A stretch of DNA of 64,000 nucleotides from Pleomorphomonas sp. JP5. Lineage in GTDB: Bacteria > Pseudomonadota > Alphaproteobacteria > Rhizobiales > Pleomorphomonadaceae. Below are positions 22,160-30,623 of the stretch, one piece after another (position 1 is the stretch's first letter; each line of letters opens with the position of its first letter). The stretch spans positions 611,237-675,236 of the forward strand of contig NZ_JAMDLI010000007.1 in NCBI RefSeq assembly GCF_023721815.1. Direction: 5' to 3'. A program made the position numbers and the translations under genes. The notes beneath the pieces were generated by a model. That model was not told the DNA's origin and made no database searches. It was given only the letters and a program-made list of their open reading frames with translations.

Positions 22160-22654
22160 TTATTTGAGATCGGCTCGCATGACAAGGGCGTTCGCGGTGC
22201 CGCCGGCATAGTAGTTGGCACGGCGGCCGACCTCTCGGAAACCGAGGCGCCTATAAAGAGCGAGCGCCGGGCCATTGCTCTCATCCACCTCAAGGAACAG
22301 CGACGCGACGCGCATGAAATAGAGGCGGCGGATCGTTTCGTCCATCATCAGGCGTCCGACACCACGGCCGCGCCGCGCGGGAGAAACGGCAACGGTCAGG
22401 ATTTCGGCCTCATCCGCGGCAGCCCGCGACATGACGAATCCGATCGGTCGGCGGGTAAAGGGCGTCCGGCCCTCGCGAGCCACGATCGTGGTCACAGTGG
22501 GGTCGGCGATCAGGGCCTCCATCTCGGTGGCCGGCCAGCCGTGACGGAACGCATGGGCGTGCAGGGCTGCGAGGTCGTCGGCGTCGGAGATGCGACCGGG
22601 CTCGCAGATCGGACGAGGCGCAGCAAACAGGCGCAACAGGTCGCAAGGCTTCAT
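22160..22654 (-). CDS. rimI: ribosomal-protein-alanine N-acetyltransferase RimI-like GNAT protein
   Basis: 164 residues, one GNAT domain. The acetyl-CoA-binding motif is VSPARRGRGVGRLMMDETIRR, followed by LFLEVDESNGPALALYRRLGFREVGRRANYY, the signature shared with RimI. E. coli RimI acetylates the N-terminal alanine of S18. The start overlaps the tsaB stop (ATGA); the rimI-tsaB pairing is widespread and supports the name. A 48-bp gap separates it from fur/mur. Confidence 0.9.
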   Translation of the reverse strand: MKPCDLLRLFAAPRPICEPGRISDADDLAALHAHAFRHGWPATEMEALIADPTVTTIVAREGRTPFTRRPIGFVMSRAAADEAEILTVAVSPARRGRGVGRLMMDETIRRLYFMRVASLFLEVDESNGPALALYRRLGFREVGRRANYYAGGTANALVMRADLK

Positions 22655-23337
22655 GGCGTCGGATTGGGTGCAAGAAGGCCGGGCACGGGCGGCTGCGGCT
22701 TGGCGTCGGGCGCCCTGAGATAGAGCGGGCGGGGCAGGGCGATGTCCGGATCCGCGACGCTCCCGAGCCGGGCAAGTGCCAACGGGCTCGTCGCGGTCAT
22801 TGCGTCGACAGGTGGTACGCGCAAGCCGGAAATCGCCGCCTGATGAGTAAGGATCGCCGCGCCCGAGCCGGCGATCACGGTGGCGCTGGCACCCAGGCGA
22901 TCCAGCACGCTCTCAGCGTCGGCGGCAAACGGAGGCTCCAACACCTCTCCCTTCGGACCGTAGAGAGCGGCGTAGATCTCACCGCGCCGGGCGTCGACGG
23001 CGGCGAGTATGGGGCCGTCAGCCAGTTCTTCGAGCGACGCGGCAATGAGGCGAAGCGCGTCGATGCCCACCACCGGAACACCGAGCGCCAGACCCAGGCC
23101 GCGACCCGCCGCCACAGCGATGCGAATGCCGGTGAAGCTGCCAGGGCCGACGTTGACGGCGATGCGCCCGACGCATTCGATGTCGACGCCGGCCGCCGTC
23201 AGGACTTCGTCGATCAGTGGGAACAGCCGTTCGGCGTGGCCGCGCGAGATCGCCTCGGCACGCACGGTTTCCTTCCCGTCGCCCGAAAGAGCGACGGCAA
23301 CCCGGTCGTTGGCTGTATCGAGCGCGAGCGTCAGCAT
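22651..23337 (-). CDS. tsaB: tRNA threonylcarbamoyladenosine biosynthesis protein TsaB
   Basis: 228 residues. ASKHA-fold protein with N-terminal LTLALDTANDRVAVALS and the conserved VGPGSFTGIRIAVAAGRGLGLALG loop. TsaB is the non-catalytic partner that binds TsaD in making t6A37 of ANN-decoding tRNAs. A C-terminal tail rich in Pro is visible (PQPPVPGLLAPNPTP). It is the first gene of the tsaB-rimI-fur-plsC run and diverges from hrcA across 144 bp. Confidence 0.94.
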   Translation of the reverse strand: MLTLALDTANDRVAVALSGDGKETVRAEAISRGHAERLFPLIDEVLTAAGVDIECVGRIAVNVGPGSFTGIRIAVAAGRGLGLALGVPVVGIDALRLIAASLEELADGPILAAVDARRGEIYAALYGPKGEVLEPPFAADAESVLDRLGASATVIAGSGAAILTHQAAISGLRVPPVDAMTATSPLALARLGSVADPDIALPRPLYLRAPDAKPQPPVPGLLAPNPTP

Positions 23338-23481
23338 CGGCCCCCTTTATCCCGCCCTGCCGCCGCTGTCGAGCAGCCATGCCGCATCGTCCACCTTCGC
23401 GCTCGCCAAACGACGCGCAGGGCTTGCGCCGTCGGGCTGGTACGGCCAGATTAGTCCTGACGAGAAAGGAGTTGCGGTATC

Positions 23482-24552
23482 GTGGTGATGACAGGTGGAC
23501 AGGGGGGCTTGCGGGAACTCGACGCGCGATCGCGCGACATTTTCCGTCGCATCGTCGAGGCTTATCTCGACACTGGCGACCCCGTGGGCAGCCGCAACAT
23601 ATCGCGCCTTCTGGCTGCGCCGCTGTCGCCCGCATCGGTCCGCAACGTCATGTCCGATCTGGAGGCGGCGGGCCTTCTCTACGCACCGCATACGTCCGCC
23701 GGCAGGTTGCCGACAGAACTCGGTTTGCGCTTCTTCGTCGATGCCATGCTGGAGATCGGCGACCTCACCGAGGGCGATCGGTCGGCGATCGAAGGTCGTC
23801 TCAAGGCGTCGGGTATCGGCAAGAGCATCGAGGACGTATTGACGGAGGCGTCGCAGACGCTGTCCGGCCTGACGCGCGGCGCCGGCGTGGTCTTGACGCA
23901 AAAGGCCGATCCACGGCTTCGCCACATCGAGTTCGTGCGCATCGAGCCGACGCGCGGCATCGTCGTGCTGGTGGGCGACAACGGCACCGTCGAAAACCGA
24001 CTGATCGATCTGCCCCCCGACCTGCCGGCGTCCGCCCTGCAGGAGGCGGCAAACTATCTCAACGCCCGCATCCGTGGCCGCACACTTAGCGAGACGCGTG
24101 CCGAGGTCGAACGTCAGCGCGCCGCGCGCAAGCTCGAGCTGGATACCTTGACCGCCCGCCTCGTCGATGCCGGTCTGGCGTCCTGGTCCGGTGCCGACGG
24201 CAGCCGACCCCAGACTCTGATCGTACGCGGGCGCGCCAATCTGCTGGACGATGTCCGGGCCGCCGAGGATCTGGAACGCATTCGGGCGCTTTTCGACGAG
24301 CTTGAGAGCTCCGAGGACCTGATCGAGCTGCTCGGCCTCGCCGATGCCGGCGAGGGCGTGCGCATCTTCATCGGCTCGGAGAACAAGCTGTTCGGCCTGT
24401 CGGGCTCATCGCTCGTGGTGTCGCCCTATCGCGACGCCGAGGCGCGGGTGATCGGGGTCGTCGGCGTCATCGGCCCGACCCGGCTCAATTATGCGCGCGT
24501 CGTCCCCATGGTCGACTACACAGCCCGCGTGGTTGGCCGCATCCTGGGCTGA
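23482..24552 (+). CDS. hrcA: heat-inducible transcription repressor HrcA
   Basis: 356 residues. The N-terminal winged helix includes [16 protein letters not shown] and [22 protein letters not shown], followed by [17 protein letters not shown], all diagnostic for HrcA. HrcA represses genes carrying the CIRCE inverted repeat, typically groESL in alphaproteobacteria. Translation likely starts at GTG 23482, ten bases after AAGGAG; an ATG two codons later is an alternative. No CIRCE element is visible upstream of hrcA, grpE or dnaK in this window, so its target here is not local. Confidence 0.95.
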   Translation: MVMTGGQGGLRELDARSRDIFRRIVEAYLDTGDPVGSRNISRLLAAPLSPASVRNVMSDLEAAGLLYAPHTSAGRLPTELGLRFFVDAMLEIGDLTEGDRSAIEGRLKASGIGKSIEDVLTEASQTLSGLTRGAGVVLTQKADPRLRHIEFVRIEPTRGIVVLVGDNGTVENRLIDLPPDLPASALQEAANYLNARIRGRTLSETRAEVERQRAARKLELDTLTARLVDAGLASWSGADGSRPQTLIVRGRANLLDDVRAAEDLERIRALFDELESSEDLIELLGLADAGEGVRIFIGSENKLFGLSGSSLVVSPYRDAEARVIGVVGVIGPTRLNYARVVPMVDYTARVVGRILG

Positions 24553-24563
24553 CCGGTTAACGC

Positions 24564-24974
24564 TCAGTCGATCGGAAATTCGTCGAACTGCGGCAGCGTG
24601 TCGCAGATATCGAACCAGGGCGCCTTTGAGCCGACAAAGATATGCGCGGTCGGACGGATCGAGGGCGGATCGATCAAGGTGCCAAGCGTGACATGCAGAT
24701 AGCCCCCATCGCGGACCTGCGAGTAGAGTAACGAACCACAGCACTTGCAATGAGCATCGTGGCTACCTTCGCCGAAACGCATGACGTCGCTTGCGCCACG
24801 CACCACGGTCAGTCGCTCGGTCCGGATACCTGCGAAGGGCTTGAAGGCGGCGCCTGTGGCCCGGCGGCAGTTCGAGCAATGGCAGTTCAGCGCATACTCG
24901 AATGCGTCGTCCACCTCATAGCCTACCTGGCGGCAAAGGCATTCGCCTCGCAGGCGGTTCGTTCCCTGTTTCAT
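24564..24974 (-). CDS. GFA-family zinc protein (glutathione-dependent formaldehyde-activating enzyme fold)
   Basis: 136 residues from the ATG at 24974; the longer open frame upstream has no family similarity. Zinc-binding cysteines follow the GFA pattern: GECLCRQV (C12, C14), CHCSNC (C31, C33, C36) and HCKCCGS (around 76-79). Most GFA-domain proteins have no proven formaldehyde activity, so substrate is unknown. It lies on the opposite strand between hrcA and grpE, genes that are otherwise commonly adjacent, and converges on hrcA with an 11-bp gap. Confidence 0.88.
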   Translation of the reverse strand: MKQGTNRLRGECLCRQVGYEVDDAFEYALNCHCSNCRRATGAAFKPFAGIRTERLTVVRGASDVMRFGEGSHDAHCKCCGSLLYSQVRDGGYLHVTLGTLIDPPSIRPTAHIFVGSKAPWFDICDTLPQFDEFPID

Positions 24975-25115
24975 TGGATCTCGTTCCCGTTGGTGAAAGG
25001 CGGATATCCTTCTCGTTTTCAAGGCCAATCGCGGGATCTCCGGCGAGGAGGACTGACATTGCGGCTCCACAGCAGCATACTTGCAGGTCGGTGCGCGGGG
25101 AAAGCAGAGCCAAGG

Positions 25116-25144
25116 GTTGATTTTCCCGCCCGGAACCCTCAAAT
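25116..25144 (+). promoter_or_regulatory. possible RpoH-type promoter for grpE (weak)
   Basis: GTTG at 25116-25119, 18 bp, then CTCAAAT at 25138-25144. This is a partial match to the alphaproteobacterial heat-shock consensus CTTG-N17/18-CYTATNT (three of four and five of seven). It would start transcription about 45 nt before the grpE ATG. Much weaker than the dnaK promoter in this window. Confidence 0.3.
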
Positions 25145-25194
25145 CCGGGGCACGTTTGGCGGCAGCAGTCGCTTTGAAACAGCATGAGGACAAG

Positions 25195-25818
25195 ATGGCA
25201 GACGAGACAGCACAGACTCCCGAACCGGCCGCTCCTGAACTGGACCCGGTGGTCGACCAGGGGCTCCAGCGTATCGCCGCCCTCGAGAAGGAGGCGGGCG
25301 ATCTCAAGGATCAACTCCTCCGGACCCTCGCCGACATGGAAAATCTCCGCCGCCGTACCGAGCGCGAGATCGCCGATGCTCGCACCTATGCGGTGACCAA
25401 CTTCGCCCGCGACATCGTGGGCGCCGCCGACAACCTGACGCGCGCCATCGCCGCGGTCGACGCCGAAGCGCGCGCCAACGGGGGCGAAGCGCTGATCTCT
25501 CTGGTCGAAGGCGTCGAGCTGACCGAGCGCGAGCTGATGAAAGCGCTCGAAAAGCATGGCGTCAGCCGCGTCGATCCGGCCGGCGAGAAGTTCGATCCCA
25601 ACTTCCATCAGGCGATGTTCGAGGTGCCCGATCCCAGCGTGCCGAGCGGCACCGTGGTGCAGGTGATGCAGGTCGGCTTCAAGATTGGCGAGCGCGTACT
25701 GCGGCCAGCCCTCGTCGGCGTCGGCCGCGGTGGCCCGAAGGTGGCGCCTGCCGAAGAGGACGACTCCCAACCGGAAACGCCGGCCGAGAGCGGCCACAAG
25801 GTCGACAAGACGGTGTGA
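25195..25818 (+). CDS. grpE: nucleotide exchange factor GrpE
   Basis: 207 residues from the ATG at 25195, which is preceded by GAGGACAAG. The long N-terminal helix contains [21 protein letters not shown], the middle has the family segment [12 protein letters not shown], and the C-terminal beta domain ends [20 protein letters not shown]. GrpE releases ADP from DnaK; the dnaK-dnaJ pair lies 5-7 kb downstream on the other strand. A strong terminator follows 20-odd bases after the stop. Confidence 0.96.
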   Translation: MADETAQTPEPAAPELDPVVDQGLQRIAALEKEAGDLKDQLLRTLADMENLRRRTEREIADARTYAVTNFARDIVGAADNLTRAIAAVDAEARANGGEALISLVEGVELTERELMKALEKHGVSRVDPAGEKFDPNFHQAMFEVPDPSVPSGTVVQVMQVGFKIGERVLRPALVGVGRGGPKVAPAEEDDSQPETPAESGHKVDKTV

Positions 25819-25840
25819 GCCGAAGCTCCTCCGGAAGTGC

Positions 25841-25874
25841 AAAAAAGGGCGTCCGAGGGGGCGCCCTTTTCCTT
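25841..25874 (+). terminator. Rho-independent terminator after grpE
   Basis: AAAAGGGCG (25843-25851) pairs with CGCCCTTTT (25862-25870) around a GC-rich loop and is followed by CCTTTTC. Good stem and T-run, located 22 bp after the grpE stop. Confidence 0.88.
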
Positions 25875-26013
25875 TTCTCAAGGCTGTTTGGACTTCGATC
25901 GATCCTCATACGCGCTTCCACGTAAAAGGGCTGGCAATCGCTCGTCATCGCGTTTACCGTCAGCTCAGGCCCCAGGAGGGGAAAGTCGCCCTCGGGCGGC
26001 AGTGTCGGAACGG

Positions 26014-26031
26014 CCCCGCGTGATCGCGGGG
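26014..26031 (-). terminator. hairpin downstream of lepA, possible terminator
   Basis: CCCCGCG and CGCGGGG form a perfect 7-bp stem with a 4-base loop about 60 nt after the lepA stop. There is no clear T-run on the minus strand, so termination is uncertain. Confidence 0.35.
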
Positions 26032-26090
26032 GGCATTGCCAGCCCGGCGGCAGGCGCCTCCGAAAGAGGGTGCGCCTGTTTCCCTACCGA

Positions 26091-27896
26091 TCAGTCGTCC
26101 ATCTTCAGCGCGGCGATGAAAGCTTCCTGCGGAATCTCCACCTTTCCGAACTGGCGAAGCCGCTTCTTGCCTTCCTTCTGCTTGTCCAGAAGCTTGCGCT
26201 TGCGCGTCACGTCGCCGCCATAGCACTTGGCCAGAACGTCCTTCCTGAGCGCCCGGATCGTCTCGCGAGCGATGATCTTGCCGCCGATCGCCGCCTGGAT
26301 CGGGATCTGGAACATGTGCTGCGGGATGAGATCCTTCAGCTTTTCGCACATGGCGCGGCCGCGCCGTTCCGCCTGGCTGCGGTGAACGAGCACCGAGAGC
26401 GCATCCACCGGTTCGGCGTTGACGAGGATCTGCATCTTGACCAGATCGCCCTCGCGATAGTCGCTGAGGTGATAGTCGAACGACGCGTAGCCCTTGGAGA
26501 TCGACTTCAGCCGGTCGTAGAAGTCGAACACCACTTCGTTGAGCGGCAGGTCGTACTGTACGATGGCCCGGCTGCCGACGTAGGAGAGGTCGATCTGGAT
26601 GCCGCGACGGTCCTGGCAGAGCTTCAGGATGGCGCCCAGATATTCGTCCGGCGTCATGATCGAGGCGCGGATCCACGGCTCGGAAATTTCCGAGATACGC
26701 GTCACCTCCGGCATGTCGGCCGGATTGTGAAGCTCGATCTCCGTGCCGTCGGTGAGGCTCATCTTGTAGATGACCGACGGCGCGGTTGCGATCAGGTCGA
26801 GGTTGAACTCGCGCTCGAGTCGCTCCTGGATGATCTCGAGATGCAAGAGGCCTAGGAAGCCGCAGCGGAAGCCGAAGCCGAGGGCGGCCGAGGTCTCCAT
26901 CTCGAAGGAGAAGCTGGCGTCGTTGAGGCGCAGCTTGCCGACGGCGGCGCGCAAATCCTCGAAGTCGGCGGCGTCAACCGGGAACAGACCGCAGAACACC
27001 ACCGGCTGCGCCGGGCGGAAGCCAGGCAGCGGCTCGGTGGTCTGCCGGCGTTCGTCGGTGATCGTGTCTCCGACGGCGGTGTCGGCCACTTCCTTGATCG
27101 ATGCGGTGATGACGCCGACCTCGCCGGTCGTGAGCTTGTCGCAGAGCTGAAGCTTGGGCGTCATGTAGCCGACGCGCTCCACCTCGTAGACGGCGCCGGT
27201 GCGCATCATCTTGACCTTCATGCCCTTCCGGAGCTCGCCGTCGATGATGCGAACGAGCACCATGACGCCGAGATAGGCATCGTACCAGCTGTCGACCAGC
27301 ATCGCCTTGAGCGGCGCGTCCGGATCGCCCTTGGGTGGCGGCAGGCGCTTGACGATCGCTTCCAGCACGCCCTCGATGTTGAGCCCTGTCTTGGCCGAGA
27401 TCTCCACCGAGTCCGAGGCATCGAGCCCGATCACGTCCTCGATCTGGCTCTTGACGCGCTCGGGTTCGGCTGCGGGCAGGTCGACCTTGTTGAGGATCGG
27501 CACGATCTCGTGGTTGTTGTCGATCGCCTGATAGACGTTGGCCAGCGTCTGCGCCTCGACGCCCTGGCTGGCGTCGACCACGAGCAAGGATCCCTCGCAG
27601 GCGGCGAGCGACCGGCTGACTTCGTAGGCGAAGTCCACGTGGCCTGGCGTGTCCATCAGGTTGAGCGTGTAGGTCTCGCCGTCCTCCGCCTTGTAGGCAA
27701 GGCGAACGGTCTGGGCCTTGATGGTGATGCCGCGCTCGCGCTCGATATCCATCGAGTCGAGAATCTGTTCCTTCATGTCGCGCTGCGCGACGGTACCCGT
27801 CGTCTGGATCAGGCGATCGGCGAGCGTCGACTTGCCATGATCGATATGAGCGATGATGGCGAAGTTGCGAATATGGGTGAGCGGCTTTGTCGTCAT
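26091..27896 (-). CDS. lepA: elongation factor 4 (LepA), ribosome back-translocase GTPase
   Basis: 601 residues, standard length. G1 motif AHIDHGKST lies near residues 16-24, followed by [16 protein letters not shown] (switch I/G2), DTPGHVDF (G3) and NKVDLP (G4). The LepA-specific C-terminal domain ends with [23 protein letters not shown], which distinguishes it from EF-G. It acts on stalled or mis-translocated ribosomes and in initiation-complex formation. Single-gene unit, transcribed toward grpE. Confidence 0.98.
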   Translation of the reverse strand: MTTKPLTHIRNFAIIAHIDHGKSTLADRLIQTTGTVAQRDMKEQILDSMDIERERGITIKAQTVRLAYKAEDGETYTLNLMDTPGHVDFAYEVSRSLAACEGSLLVVDASQGVEAQTLANVYQAIDNNHEIVPILNKVDLPAAEPERVKSQIEDVIGLDASDSVEISAKTGLNIEGVLEAIVKRLPPPKGDPDAPLKAMLVDSWYDAYLGVMVLVRIIDGELRKGMKVKMMRTGAVYEVERVGYMTPKLQLCDKLTTGEVGVITASIKEVADTAVGDTITDERRQTTEPLPGFRPAQPVVFCGLFPVDAADFEDLRAAVGKLRLNDASFSFEMETSAALGFGFRCGFLGLLHLEIIQERLEREFNLDLIATAPSVIYKMSLTDGTEIELHNPADMPEVTRISEISEPWIRASIMTPDEYLGAILKLCQDRRGIQIDLSYVGSRAIVQYDLPLNEVVFDFYDRLKSISKGYASFDYHLSDYREGDLVKMQILVNAEPVDALSVLVHRSQAERRGRAMCEKLKDLIPQHMFQIPIQAAIGGKIIARETIRALRKDVLAKCYGGDVTRKRKLLDKQKEGKKRLRQFGKVEIPQEAFIAALKMDD

Positions 27897-28054
27897 GGCC
27901 GGCTAGATATCATTACCCCGCCCCACCGCCAAGCACCTGACACCCGGCCGGAGCAAGGTTTTCCGAGCCATCGTTCAACCCGGCAACCCGCCAACGCGAC
28001 TTATGTCTTGAACGTGATAAGTGTTTTTCTGAGCGGTGCCGGCCCCGACCTTCG

Positions 28055-28069
28055 TTTATCAATGAGAAA
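28055..28069. repeat. imperfect inverted repeat upstream of the marR operator
   Basis: TTTATCAATGAGAAA has six of seven pairs symmetrical about the central A. It is about 25 bp upstream of the perfect palindrome and could be a second site for the same regulator. Weak. Confidence 0.3.
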
Positions 28070-28093
28070 TGGTCGCTTTTTGAGGCGGCGAGA

Positions 28094-28113
28094 ACATCCT
28101 TTGCAAAGGATGT
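28094..28113. promoter_or_regulatory. 20-bp perfect palindrome, probable autoregulatory operator of the MarR gene
   Basis: ACATCCTTTGCAAAGGATGT reads the same on both strands over all 20 bases. It ends 24 bp before the GTG start of the marR-like gene, in the leader/promoter zone, which is where MarR repressors bind their own gene. Length and dyad symmetry suit a winged-helix dimer. Confidence 0.75.
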
Positions 28114-28137
28114 GGACCAGGGAAGGCGGGGAAAGAC

Positions 28138-28668
28138 GTGGTGAAGGATCTGTCGAACAAGTTTGCCGCCTTGTCGCTTGCCGTCACCGACGCGACGCTT
28201 TCCGGAGATGCCACTCTAGCGCCAACGGCCGTTGCCGCCCTGATCACAGCCGCCAACAATCCACCGGCCAGTATTGGCGAGATGGCCGCCATCGTCGGCC
28301 TTACCCACTCGGCGACCGTCCGTCTCATCGATCGGATGGAAGCCGATGGCCTGCTGCATCGCTGCCGTCGCGTCGGGCGCGAGGTGTTGGTGGAGATCAC
28401 GCCTGCCGGACGACGTCGGGCGGACGGGTTGCAGGATCATCGCCTTGCCGAGAGCAAGGGGTTCCTCACTTGCCTTTCTCCGGAGGAGCGCGACCTTCTT
28501 GGCCAGCTTGTCGATCGGATGCTGCGCGCCCATGCCGCGCGTGGACGTGATCAGCGCCGCTTATGCCGGATGTGTGCACGGTCCAACTGCACGTGCTGCT
28601 TCGAGACGGATGATCTCAAGACCAAGAACGTGTCGTCAAACGGCTCTGCTTCCATCGACGAGATCTGA
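28138..28668 (+). CDS. MarR-family transcriptional regulator with C-terminal cysteine cluster
   Basis: 176 residues. GTG start, preceded by GGGGAAAGAC. The winged-helix domain occupies about residues 30-100: IGEMAAIVGLTHSATVRLIDRMEADGLLHR (recognition helix) and REVLVEITPAGRRRAD (wing). After a dimerization helix ending near 135, the protein has CRMCARSNCTCC (C143, C146, C151, C153, C154), a likely metal or redox site not found in classical MarR. The final 20 residues are Ser/Thr/Asn-rich. It is monocistronic, converging on a PmtA-like gene. The inducer is unknown; zinc, iron-sulfur or oxidant sensing are all possible. Confidence 0.85.
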   Translation: MVKDLSNKFAALSLAVTDATLSGDATLAPTAVAALITAANNPPASIGEMAAIVGLTHSATVRLIDRMEADGLLHRCRRVGREVLVEITPAGRRRADGLQDHRLAESKGFLTCLSPEERDLLGQLVDRMLRAHAARGRDQRRLCRMCARSNCTCCFETDDLKTKNVSSNGSASIDEI

Positions 28669-28680
28669 TCGCCATCCGTG

Positions 28681-29307
28681 TTATGCCAGCCCCGTCTTGC
28701 GATAGGTCCAGACACGAGCCGGCGGCAAGTTTCGCACGATCCAGCCGCTGGCCCCGAGGGTCCAGCGCCCCGCCTCGGCGGGAACCGGCGGCACGAGAGC
28801 GTAGGAGAACTGAATGAACGGTCTACCCGGTTCGAGGACCGTCATCGCCTCGTTGAGCAGTTGGCGGCGGCGAAGCGGGGGTTGCGTGAACAGGGGAAGC
28901 GACGAGACGACGGCTGCCACCTTCTCTACACCGGCGCGCCGCAGCGTCTCGCCGAACTGGTAGGCATCGCCCACCGTTACGCCGATGCCCGGAAAGCGCC
29001 CCCGCATATGCTCGGCGAAGTCCGGGTTGTACTCTATGGCAAGCAGGCGTTCGGGGGCGACGCCGCGTTGGAGGAGGGCGGAGGTAACCGCGCCGGTGCC
29101 CGGTCCCAGTTCGACCACCGTTCCCTCCCAGGAGGGGTCGACGGCGCCGGCCATGGCACGGGCTAGCCATCGACCCGAAGGGCTGACCGCACCGGTTGTG
29201 AGCGGCTTCGCAGCCCAACTCTTCAAGAACTTGAGGTCGTCCGAATACTGGCAACGTACGCGCTTTGCCTCGGCGATGGCTTCATCCCGCCAACGGTGCA
29301 CGAACAT
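28681..29307 (-). CDS. PmtA-like SAM-dependent methyltransferase (phospholipid N-methyltransferase type)
   Basis: 208 residues; start ATG preceded by GGGAGTAGAGC. The N-terminal segment LKFLKSWAAKPLTTGAVSPSG and the SAM motif VVELGPGTGAVTSALL followed by LLAIEYNPDF match the rhizobial PmtA group, which methylates phosphatidylethanolamine stepwise toward phosphatidylcholine at the inner membrane. FIQFSYALVPP near residue 165 also fits. KsgA-like rRNA methylases share the fold, but motif details and position after dnaJ favour PmtA. The number of methyl groups added is not predictable. Confidence 0.82.
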   Translation of the reverse strand: MFVHRWRDEAIAEAKRVRCQYSDDLKFLKSWAAKPLTTGAVSPSGRWLARAMAGAVDPSWEGTVVELGPGTGAVTSALLQRGVAPERLLAIEYNPDFAEHMRGRFPGIGVTVGDAYQFGETLRRAGVEKVAAVVSSLPLFTQPPLRRRQLLNEAMTVLEPGRPFIQFSYALVPPVPAEAGRWTLGASGWIVRNLPPARVWTYRKTGLA

Positions 29308-29383
29308 GCTCTACTCCCAAGTTCGGCTTGCAGACGTGCGGGCCGCAACTCCAACGCCCCATGTCGGGGTTTCTACAGTGACG

Positions 29384-30514
29384 TCAACTGCCAAGGTTGT
29401 CAAAGAAATCGCGCACGCGGGCAAAGAAGCCGGCCGACTCGGGATTGTTCTCGCCCGAAGACTCGCGTTCGAACTCCTCAAGTAGCTCGCGTTGACGGCG
29501 TGTGAGGCGTTGCGGCGTCTCGACGGTGACATTGATGTACATGTCGCCGACATCGCGCGAACGCAGCACCGGCATGCCCTTCGACTTGAGACGGAACTGC
29601 TTGCCGGTCTGGGTTCCCTCGGGGACGCGAACCTTGGTCTTGCCGCCTTCGATCGTGGGAACTTCGAACTCGCCGCCCAGCGCCGCAGTTGTCATGGAGA
29701 TCGGCACGCGGCAATGGAGATCGGCACCGTCGCGCTGGAAGAAGGCGTGCGGTCGGAGCGAGATGAAGATGTAGAGATCACCGGCAGGGCCGCCCCTCAG
29801 GCCGGCTTCGCCTTCGCCTGACAGACGGATGCGCGTACCATCCTCGATGCCGGCCGGAATATTGACCGAGAGCGTCCGTTCCTGCGTGGTGCGCCCTGTA
29901 CCCGAACACGCGTCGCAAGGGTTGGCGATGGTCTCGCCGCGCCCCTGGCAGGTGGGGCAGGTGCGCTCGATGGTAAAGAAGCCCTGGCTCGCCCTCACCT
30001 TGCCGCTGCCGCCGCAGGTGCGGCAGGTCTGGGGGCTGGTGCCGGGCTTGGCGCCGGTGCCGGAACACTTGACGCAAGTGATCGACGTGGGGACGTGAAT
30101 TTCGACGGTTTTACCGCCGAAGGCCTCTTCCAGCGTGACGTCGAGGTTGTAGCGCAGATCGGCGCCACGCTCGCGGCCGTTCGGTCGGCTACGCCGGCCG
30201 CCGCTCATGAACTCGCCGAAAATGTCGTCGAAAATGTCGGCCATCGAGGCGCCGAACCCGGGATCGGCACCGCGCCCGCCCATGCCGTTTTCGAAGGCGG
30301 CGTGGCCGAATCGGTCGTAGGCGGCCTTCTTCTGGGGGTCCTTCAGAACCTCGTAGGCCTCGTTGGCCTCCTTGAAACGGACCTCTGCTGTAGCGTCACC
30401 CGGGTTTTTGTCCGGGTGCAATTGCATGGCGAGCTTTCGAAAGGCGCTCTTCAGCGTCTTCTCGTCGGCGTCGCGGGGAACGCCCAGCACGTCGTAATAA
30501 TCGCGTTTGGCCAT
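29384..30514 (-). CDS. dnaJ: chaperone protein DnaJ
   Basis: 376 residues, full type-I DnaJ. The J domain has the HPD motif ([11 protein letters not shown]), then a G/F-rich region with [13 protein letters not shown]. Four CxxCxGxG-type zinc repeats follow ([38 protein letters not shown]), then the C-terminal substrate domains. It stimulates DnaK ATPase and delivers clients. It lies 109 bp downstream of dnaK, with a strong hairpin in the gap that may tune the DnaK:DnaJ ratio. Confidence 0.98.
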   Translation of the reverse strand: MAKRDYYDVLGVPRDADEKTLKSAFRKLAMQLHPDKNPGDATAEVRFKEANEAYEVLKDPQKKAAYDRFGHAAFENGMGGRGADPGFGASMADIFDDIFGEFMSGGRRSRPNGRERGADLRYNLDVTLEEAFGGKTVEIHVPTSITCVKCSGTGAKPGTSPQTCRTCGGSGKVRASQGFFTIERTCPTCQGRGETIANPCDACSGTGRTTQERTLSVNIPAGIEDGTRIRLSGEGEAGLRGGPAGDLYIFISLRPHAFFQRDGADLHCRVPISMTTAALGGEFEVPTIEGGKTKVRVPEGTQTGKQFRLKSKGMPVLRSRDVGDMYINVTVETPQRLTRRQRELLEEFERESSGENNPESAGFFARVRDFFDNLGS

Positions 30515-30574
30515 CGTTTGTCCCGAGGTGGGAGATACCAGGGCGGCGCCTCCCGCCCGCTCTCAACAGGAAAC

Positions 30575-30602
30575 GGCTCCCCGGTTACTCGACCGGAGAG
30601 CC
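30575..30602 (-). terminator. dnaK-dnaJ intercistronic hairpin
   Basis: GGCTCCCCGGT and ACCGGAGAGCC form an 11-bp stem with one mismatch and a 6-base loop. No T-run follows, so it is more likely an mRNA-stability or partial-attenuation structure between dnaK and dnaJ than a full terminator. Confidence 0.6.
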
Positions 30603-30623
30603 GGAAGCGCAGGAAGCCCGGCG

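Noticed and set aside
23338-23481. CIRCE element near hrcA, grpE or dnaK
   Set aside because: No TTAGCACTC-N9-GAGTGCTAA or close variant upstream of any of the three genes.
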